Below, piece by piece: positions 59,082 through 64,000 of a DNA stretch of 64,000 nucleotides (within the stretch, counting starts at the first letter, position 1; each line of letters opens with the position of its first letter). The notes under the pieces were generated by a model. That model was not told the DNA's origin, made no database searches, and saw nothing but the letters and a program-made list of their open reading frames with translations. The position numbers and the translations under genes were made by a program. The DNA lies in contig NZ_JACCFO010000001.1 of NCBI RefSeq assembly GCF_013410565.1, positions 2,976,001-3,040,000 of the forward strand. Reading direction: 5' to 3'. The stretch comes from Streptomonospora nanhaiensis. Lineage in GTDB: Bacteria; Actinomycetota; Actinomycetes; Streptosporangiales; Streptosporangiaceae.

Positions 59082-60053
59082 GTGTCCGATTCCAACCGCG
59101 GCATGCTCTTCGGGGCCGGTGCCTACCTGCTGTGGGGTGTCTCCACCCTCTACTGGCCCCTGGTCGCGGCCGCCGGCGCAACCGAGGTCATCGCGCACCG
59201 CATGGTGTGGTCGCTGCTGACCGTCCTGGCCGTCCTCGCGGTCCGCCGGCACTGGCGCTTCCTGCTCGGCGTGCTGCGCACCCCGCGCCAGCTCGCGGTG
59301 CTCGCGGGGGCCGCGGCGCTCATCACGGTCAACTGGGGCCTGTTCATCTACACCGTGAACAGCGGGCAGACCAGCCAGGCCGCGCTGGGCTACTTCATCA
59401 ACCCGCTGGTGAGCGTGCTGGTGGGCGTGGTGTTCTTCGCCGAGCGGCTGCGCCGGGCGCAGGTGGCGGCGGTGGTCCTCGGCGCCGTGGCGGTGGCCGT
59501 GCTCAGCCTCGCCTACGGCGGGGTGCCGTGGCTCTCCCTGGGCATGGCGTTCTCCTTCGCCACCTACGGCGCCCTGAAGAAGACGGTCCGGCTGGACGGC
59601 GTGGAGAGCCTGGCGGTGGAGACCCTGCTGCTGTTCCTGCCCGCGGCGGCCTACCTCGGGTTTCTTGAGGCCACCGGCGCGGGCACCTTCACCGGGGTCT
59701 CCACGGCCCACACCTGGGCGCTGGTCGGCTCGGGGGTGGTCACGGCGCTGCCGCTGCTGTGCTTCGGCATGGCGGCGCGCCTGGTGCCGCTGAGCATGCT
59801 GGGGCTGCTCCAGTTCGTGGTGCCGGTCATGCAGTTCCTGTTCGCCTGGCTGGTGTTCGACGAGGCGATGCCGCTGAGCCGGTGGATCGGGTTCGGAGTG
59901 GTGTGGGTGGCGCTGGTGGTGTTCGTGGCGGACATGCTGCGCGCCACCGCGCGGACACCGCGCGGCGCGGAGCCGGGGCAGCGCGCGGACCGCGCGGCGC
60001 GCGGCACCGGCCCCGAGCCCGACCCTGAGCCCGAGCCCGACCAGAGGACCTAG
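59082..60053 (+). CDS. rarD: RarD/EamA-type membrane permease
   Basis: 323 residues with ten predicted membrane helices in two EamA halves. The RarD pattern is clear: GMLFGAGAYLLWGVSTLYWP at the start, VNWGLFIYTVNSGQTSQAAL and GYFINPLVSVLVGVVFFAER, then LLQFVVPVMQFLFAWLVFDE. Helices end near residue 290; the last ~30 residues are charged and disordered. Named after E. coli RarD; substrate unknown, drug/metabolite transporter superfamily. GTG 59082 has no strong ribosome site. Bidirectional terminator follows. Confidence 0.9.
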   Translation: MSDSNRGMLFGAGAYLLWGVSTLYWPLVAAAGATEVIAHRMVWSLLTVLAVLAVRRHWRFLLGVLRTPRQLAVLAGAAALITVNWGLFIYTVNSGQTSQAALGYFINPLVSVLVGVVFFAERLRRAQVAAVVLGAVAVAVLSLAYGGVPWLSLGMAFSFATYGALKKTVRLDGVESLAVETLLLFLPAAAYLGFLEATGAGTFTGVSTAHTWALVGSGVVTALPLLCFGMAARLVPLSMLGLLQFVVPVMQFLFAWLVFDEAMPLSRWIGFGVVWVALVVFVADMLRATARTPRGAEPGQRADRAARGTGPEPDPEPEPDQRT

Positions 60054-60085
60054 GCCCGCAGGGGACGCGTCCGCCACGCGCACGG

Positions 60086-60120
60086 GGGGGCGGCGGGCGC
60101 GTGACGCGCCCGCCGCCCCC
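60086..60120. terminator. Bidirectional terminator between rarD and the PRC-barrel gene
   Basis: A 16-bp perfect stem with a 3-nt loop (60086-60101/60105-60120, GGGGGCGGCGGGCGCG type), placed between converging genes. Confidence 0.9.
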
Positions 60121-60142
60121 GCGGGGATGTCATGTGCCCCGG

Positions 60143-60871
60143 CTAGGGCTGCCCGGGGCGCGCGGGCGGCCGGTTCGGCGGCTGCCAGGAGCGGGCCCAC
60201 TCCCCCGCGCGGCCGGCCTCGGGCGCGCCGGGGCGGACCTGCGGGGCCGTGGGCCCCGCCCATCCGGGCCTGGCCTGGCGCGGACCGGCCTCGCCGGGGG
60301 CCTCGCCCCTCCGGGGCGCGCCTCCCCGCGCGGCCGGCCCGCCGCCGCTGCCGGCCTGCGGCGCGGCCGGGCCCGGACGTTCGGCGCGCTCCCGGCGCGG
60401 CACCTGGTCGCCGGGGCTCTGCGTGCGCTGCCGGGGGGCCTGCCGCGGCGGGGGCTCCGAGCGGTCCAGGTACTCCGGCTGCTCGGGCCGGTCCTCGGCG
60501 CGGGCGTGCCGGCCGCGCGGGCGCTCGATCGGCTCGGCCGGGCGCTGTCCCGGTATCTCGGGGGTGAGGCCGTAGTGCTCGTAGACCCGGTCCTCCTGCT
60601 CCACCGAGATGTGCTGGTCGATGTCGAAGCTCGGGGCCGACTTGATCTCCGCCTTGGACCACGGCACCTGGAGGGCGTCGTAGACCATCTCCGCGCCCAG
60701 CAGCGGCACCAGGTTCTCCCGCGACCCGAACAGGCCGGTCCGCACCGTGATCCACTTGGCTTCATCGGTCTGGTCGTCGTAGTAGACCTGGCCGATCTTG
60801 CCGACCGCGGCGCCGTCCCTGTCCACGAGCCGGTGCCCGATCAACCGCTGTGTTCCCATCTGCGCCGCCAC
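60143..60871 (-). CDS. PRC-barrel domain protein with disordered Arg/Pro tail
   Basis: 242 residues. Residues about 5-90 form a PRC-barrel: GTQRLIGHRLVDRDGAAVGK, IGQVYYDDQTDEAKWITV, LFGSRENLVPL and VYDALQVPWSKAEIKSAP; this small beta fold occurs in RimM and the photosynthetic reaction centre. YEHYGLTPE follows near 99-107. The remaining ~135 residues are Pro, Arg, Gly and Ala rich and unstructured. Start uncertain: GTG 60869-60871 or ATG 60857-60859. In other actinobacteria similar proteins are stress-associated; function unknown here. Confidence 0.85.
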   Translation of the reverse strand: MAAQMGTQRLIGHRLVDRDGAAVGKIGQVYYDDQTDEAKWITVRTGLFGSRENLVPLLGAEMVYDALQVPWSKAEIKSAPSFDIDQHISVEQEDRVYEHYGLTPEIPGQRPAEPIERPRGRHARAEDRPEQPEYLDRSEPPPRQAPRQRTQSPGDQVPRRERAERPGPAAPQAGSGGGPAARGGAPRRGEAPGEAGPRQARPGWAGPTAPQVRPGAPEAGRAGEWARSWQPPNRPPARPGQP

Positions 60872-61051
60872 GGCGACTCACATCCCCCCGTTGTGCCCCA
60901 ACGTCCTCGGCGGACGCCCGGCGCACGACCCCGAGCGGCGCCAGCCCGCCAGTGTGCGGATTCCCGCAGGCGAGGGAGGTCATGCCGGTTTTGCCCGGCT
61001 ATGACCGAGTCCGGACCCGCGCGTTACCCGCGGGCCCCGGAAGACAACGGC

Positions 61052-61083
61052 GGCCCCGCCCCGCGCGGCGGCGGGACGGGGCC
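61052..61083 (-). terminator. Terminator of the polyprenyl synthase gene
   Basis: GGCCCCGCCCCGC pairs with GCGGGACGGGGCC (61052-61064/61071-61083), 12 pairs with one mismatch, 20 nt after the stop. The rest of the gap to 60872 shows only weak signals. Confidence 0.7.
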
Positions 61084-61103
61084 GGAGGCGGCGCGGGCCG
61101 GGG

Positions 61104-62117
61104 TCAGCCCGAGCGCCGCACCACGTAGTCGCACAGCGCCTCGAACGCGTCGCGCGGGGCGCCCTCGGGCAGGGCGGCCAGCTCGGCGCGGGCGCGCTCG
61201 GCCCACTCGCGGGTGGTGGCCCGCGCCTCGTCCATGGCCGGGTGCACGCGCAGCAGGCCCAGGGCCTCCTCGGTCTCGGCGTCGCTCAGCGGCCGGCCCA
61301 GCAGGGAGTCGAGCCGGGCGCTGCCGGTGTCGCCGGCCTGGGCGGCGCGGCGGGCATAAAGCATGGGCAGTGTGAGGACGCCCTCGCGCAGGTCGGTGCC
61401 GGGGACCTTGCCCGACTCGCTGGGGTCGCCGGCGACGTCGAGGATGTCGTCGGCGAGCTGGAAGGCCATGCCCAGCGCGTCGCAGGCGCGGGTGATGGTG
61501 CCGGTGACCTCGGGTCCCGCCCCGGCGAACGTGGCACCGAACTCCGCCGACGACGCGATGAGCGAGGCGGTCTTGTCGGAGATCACCCGCAGGTAGTGCT
61601 CCAGCGGGTCGGCGCCGTCGCGGGGCCCCGAGGTCTCCAGGATCTGGCCCTGCACCAGCCGGCCGAACGTGCGCGCCTGCATCCGCACCGCCTCGGTGCC
61701 GAGGTCGGCCAGGATCTCCGAGGCGCGCGCGAACACGTAGTCGCCGGTGAGGATGGCCACGCTGTTGCCCCAGCGCTGGTTGGCGCTGGGCTCGCCGCGC
61801 CGCAGCTCCGCCTCGTCCATCACGTCGTCGTGGTAGAGCGTGGCGACGTGGGTCAGCTCCACCACCGCGGCCGCGCGCGTGAGGTCGGGCACCGTGGGGT
61901 CGCCGAAGTGCGACGCCAGGAGCACGAGGGTGGCGCGGAACCGCTTTCCGCCGGCCGACAGCAGGTGCGAGGCGGCCTCGGTGAGCAGGGGGTCGCTCGC
62001 GGCGACGGACTCCCGAAGCAGCTTCTCGACCTGGTCCAGGGCCTCCTGGACCTCCTTGGCGAGGCCGGCGTCGATACTCGGCAGAGCGAGGAAATCGCTC
62101 GGGACAGCACCGCTCAC
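61104..62117 (-). CDS. Long-chain polyprenyl diphosphate synthase (menaquinone side chain)
   Basis: A trans-isoprenyl diphosphate synthase of 337 residues. First Asp-rich motif HDDVMDEAELRRG and second FQLADDILDVAGD are intact, and the conserved GGKRFRATLVLLAS precedes them. At the two positions before the first motif (ATLYH) the small Ala/Leu residues favour long products, and actinobacterial homologs next to nuoN are linked to menaquinone chains (heptaprenyl, octaprenyl or nonaprenyl). I chose GTG 62115-62117 with GGAG 5 nt upstream. Own promoter; follows nuoN, joining quinone synthesis to respiratory complex I. Product length is inferred. Confidence 0.92.
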   Translation of the reverse strand: MSGAVPSDFLALPSIDAGLAKEVQEALDQVEKLLRESVAASDPLLTEAASHLLSAGGKRFRATLVLLASHFGDPTVPDLTRAAAVVELTHVATLYHDDVMDEAELRRGEPSANQRWGNSVAILTGDYVFARASEILADLGTEAVRMQARTFGRLVQGQILETSGPRDGADPLEHYLRVISDKTASLIASSAEFGATFAGAGPEVTGTITRACDALGMAFQLADDILDVAGDPSESGKVPGTDLREGVLTLPMLYARRAAQAGDTGSARLDSLLGRPLSDAETEEALGLLRVHPAMDEARATTREWAERARAELAALPEGAPRDAFEALCDYVVRRSG

Positions 62118-62138
62118 CTGGGCTCCACATGTCAACGG

Positions 62139-62229
62139 GCGCGCGATACCCCCTAACCGGACATATCGCGCGCTCTCGGGATGAACAAAACCGACTAGCC
62201 AAGTTATCCGACCCGGATAGCGGTGCCAA
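62139..62229 (-). promoter_or_regulatory. Promoter and leader inverted repeat of the polyprenyl synthase gene
   Basis: On the minus strand TTGGCA (62224-62229), 17 nt, TAACTT (62201-62206); the start would be near 62,194. Within the 77-nt leader, TATCGCGCGC (62164-62173) and GCGCGCGATA (62139-62148) form a perfect 10-bp inverted repeat with a 15-nt centre, 21 nt from the start codon. It may be an RNA stem or operator. Confidence 0.6.
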
Positions 62230-62252
62230 AGCCACCCACCGGGTCACGGCGG

Positions 62253-63899
62253 CTACCCCGCGGAGCCCTCCGCCGTGGCCACCAGCGACTCGCCCTGCTC
62301 AGTGCCCGGCTGGGGCAGCAGGTTGTCCAGGACCGGGGTCGGGTAGACGCCCAGCACGACGGTCGCGGCGACACCGATCGCGATGGCCGAGCCGGTGAAC
62401 ACGCCCGCGCGGACCACCGTGGGGCCGGTCTCGGCCGGGTCGGCGAAGAACATCAGCACGATGATGCGGACGTAGAAGAACGCCGTCACCGCGCTGCTCA
62501 GCACGCCCACCACCACCAGCGGGGCCGCACCCGCCGCCATGGCCGCCTCGAACACCGCGAACTTGCCGATGAACCCGCTGGTCAGCGGGATCCCGGCGAA
62601 GGCGAGCAGGAACAGCGCCAGCGCCCCGGCCAGCAGCGGCGAGGTGCGCCCCAGCCCGGCCCACTGGGCCAGCTCGCCCGCCTCGGGGCCGTTCTCGTGC
62701 GTGCGCACCAGGGTGACCACGGCGAACGCGCCGATGGTGGTGAAGCCGTAGGCGGCCAGGTAGAACATCGCCCCGGCCAGGCCCTCGGGGCTGGCGGCGA
62801 CGACCGCCGTCAGCACGAACCCGGCGTGCACCACCGAGGAGTAGGCCAGCAGCCGCTTGATGTCGCGCTGGGTCACCGCGACCACGGCGGCCAGCACCAT
62901 GGTCAGGATCGCCACCACCCACAGCATGGGCGCCCAGTCGGCCGCCGAGCCGCCGAAGGGCACGTAGAACACCCGCAGCACGGCGCCGAAGGCGGCCACC
63001 AGGGTGCACGAGGCCATCAGCGCCGTGACGGGGGTGGGCGCGCCCTGGTAGACGTCGGGCTTCCAGTTGTGGAAGGGCACCGCGCCGACCTTGAACAGCA
63101 GGCCCACCGCGACCATGCCGATGCCCAGCAGCAGCAGCGGCCGGCCCCCGCCGTCGGCGAACAGCGGCCCGCCGCCGTCGCGCACCGCCGCCGCGATGTC
63201 GGCGAAGTTCACCGACCCCGCGTAGCCGTAGACCATGGCGATCCCGAACAGGAAGAACGCCGAGGAGAACGCGCCCAGCAGGAAGTACTTGACGGCCGCC
63301 TCCTGGGAGAACAGCCGGCGCCGCCGGGCCAGGCCGCACAGCAGGTACAGCGGCAGGCTCATGACCTCCAGCGCGACGAACATCGTCAGGAAGTCGTTGG
63401 CCGCGGGGAACAGCTGCATGCCCAGCAGCGCGAACAGCACCAGCGGGTAGACCTCGGTGTGCTGCGAGCCCGCCATCACGTGCTCGCGCTCCTCCTCGCT
63501 GCCGGGCACCGCCGCGGCTTGGGCCGCGAACGCGCTCTCACCCCGGCGGTTCTCCGCGATGAGCAGCAGGCTGACGAACCCGAGCACCAGCACGGAGCCC
63601 TGGAGGAACACCGACACCCGGTCCACCGCGACGCTGCCGAAGGCCAGGGTCTCGCCCGGCCCCTCGGCGGGCAGCGCGCCCACGATCAGGATGCTCAGCA
63701 CGAACGCGGCGGCGACCGCCGCCAGCGCCAGGCCGAGCTGGACCGGCCGGCGCCGCGCCGTCGGCACGAACGCCTCGACCAGCACGCCGACCACGGCGGC
63801 GCCGAACACCACCAGCATCGGCGACAGCAGCCAGTAGTCGATCTGCGGCGGGTTCTCCGTGATGGTCGGTGCCGCCATCACGAGCAACGGTGTACTCAC
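62253..63899 (-). CDS. nuoN: NADH-quinone oxidoreductase subunit N
   Basis: An antiporter-like proton-pumping subunit of respiratory complex I. 548 residues with about 14 membrane helices. Conserved charged positions are seen in MFVALEVMSLPLYLLCGLA, QEAAVKYFLLGAFSSAFFLF and VGAVPFHNWKPDVYQGAPTP with the buried lysines, and QRDIKRLLAYSSVVHAGFVL. GTG start overlaps the nuoM stop by 4 nt (63896-63899). Last gene of the nuo operon. It precedes the polyprenyl synthase by 135 bp, as in other actinobacteria. Confidence 0.96.
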   Translation of the reverse strand: MSTPLLVMAAPTITENPPQIDYWLLSPMLVVFGAAVVGVLVEAFVPTARRRPVQLGLALAAVAAAFVLSILIVGALPAEGPGETLAFGSVAVDRVSVFLQGSVLVLGFVSLLLIAENRRGESAFAAQAAAVPGSEEEREHVMAGSQHTEVYPLVLFALLGMQLFPAANDFLTMFVALEVMSLPLYLLCGLARRRRLFSQEAAVKYFLLGAFSSAFFLFGIAMVYGYAGSVNFADIAAAVRDGGGPLFADGGGRPLLLLGIGMVAVGLLFKVGAVPFHNWKPDVYQGAPTPVTALMASCTLVAAFGAVLRVFYVPFGGSAADWAPMLWVVAILTMVLAAVVAVTQRDIKRLLAYSSVVHAGFVLTAVVAASPEGLAGAMFYLAAYGFTTIGAFAVVTLVRTHENGPEAGELAQWAGLGRTSPLLAGALALFLLAFAGIPLTSGFIGKFAVFEAAMAAGAAPLVVVGVLSSAVTAFFYVRIIVLMFFADPAETGPTVVRAGVFTGSAIAIGVAATVVLGVYPTPVLDNLLPQPGTEQGESLVATAEGSAG

Positions 63900-64000
63900 T
63901 CGTGGTCCCCTTCTTCCTGCCCGCTCGCGGTGGTCTCGGCGTCGCCGAGCGCCGGTGCGGGGTCGGTGACGCCGACCTGCCGCATGGTCGCGTCGACCGC
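63896..64000 (-). CDS. nuoM: NADH-quinone oxidoreductase subunit M (C-terminal end only)
   Basis: Only the last 34 residues fall in the window: AVDATMRQVGVTDPAPALGD and then a Glu/Thr-rich end DHE. The segment AVDATM-(x)-VG-x-TDP is the usual end of actinobacterial NuoM. Its stop overlaps the nuoN GTG. Identity rests on this short tail and the operon order. Confidence 0.85.
   Translation of the reverse strand, partial: AVDATMRQVGVTDPAPALGDAETTASGQEEGDHE

Overview
This window is high-GC DNA from a filamentous actinobacterium. The gene order (rpsL-rpsG-fusA-tuf-rpsJ-rplCDWB; rplKA; rplJL-rpoBC; trnW-secE-nusG; murB/MaoC pair/rpmG/trnMT; trnY-yajQ), GTG and TTG starts and a two-gene KorAB all fit Streptosporangiales. 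I infer Nocardiopsaceae or a close relative, but no 16S gene is present to confirm it.

1-30,457 is the conserved information-processing core. On the minus strand, 1-6,856 is the str/S10 ribosomal cluster (L2 cut by the window edge, L23, L4, L3, S10, EF-Tu, EF-G, S7, S12), with a candidate promoter about 250 nt upstream of rpsL. A 1,232-residue disordered protein with a C-terminal DUF4190-like membrane anchor (7,441-11,139) separates it from rpoC-rpoB, rplL-rplJ (with an L10-type leader and attenuator), rplA-rplK, nusG, secE and tRNA-Trp. RpoB has Asn in place of the rifampicin-pocket His (E. coli 526). Then come an aspartate-type aminotransferase and an adenosine deaminase (+), a Mn2+ exporter of the UPF0016/GDT1 family behind a yybP-ykoY Mn riboswitch (-), murB, a HadA/HadB-like dehydratase pair, rpmG, tRNA-Met and tRNA-Thr.

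30,458-43,036, between tRNA-Thr and tRNA-Tyr, is an accessory island. It holds a Wadjet type II-like condensin operon: an N-terminally truncated DUF2397 (JetA-like), DUF2398 (JetB-like) and TIGR02680 (JetC-like), followed by a Rad50-like ATPase where the nuclease gene JetD (DUF2399) would be expected. Next are four tandem small secreted two-cysteine proteins resembling chaplins. A low-GC, gene-poor stretch follows, with a broken MerR gene and an imperfect duplication of the tRNA-Tyr flank. In S. coelicolor the element SLP1 uses a tRNA-Tyr gene as its integration site.

43,037-64,000 is a mixed housekeeping and metabolic region: yajQ, an aldo-keto reductase divergent from a LysR regulator, an HtpX-like protease, korAB, an acyl-CoA synthetase followed by exact 100-bp tandem repeats, an NAD(P)-binding protein, a protein with a prion-like YPGYGQQ tail, a small secreted protein, VOC and FDOR-like proteins, a membrane-anchored serine hydrolase, msrA, rarD, a PRC-barrel protein, a long-chain polyprenyl diphosphate synthase (menaquinone side chain) and the end of the nuo operon (nuoM partial, nuoN). 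Strong GC-rich hairpins close most transcription units. I saw no CRISPR array, rRNA gene, intact insertion sequence or prophage.
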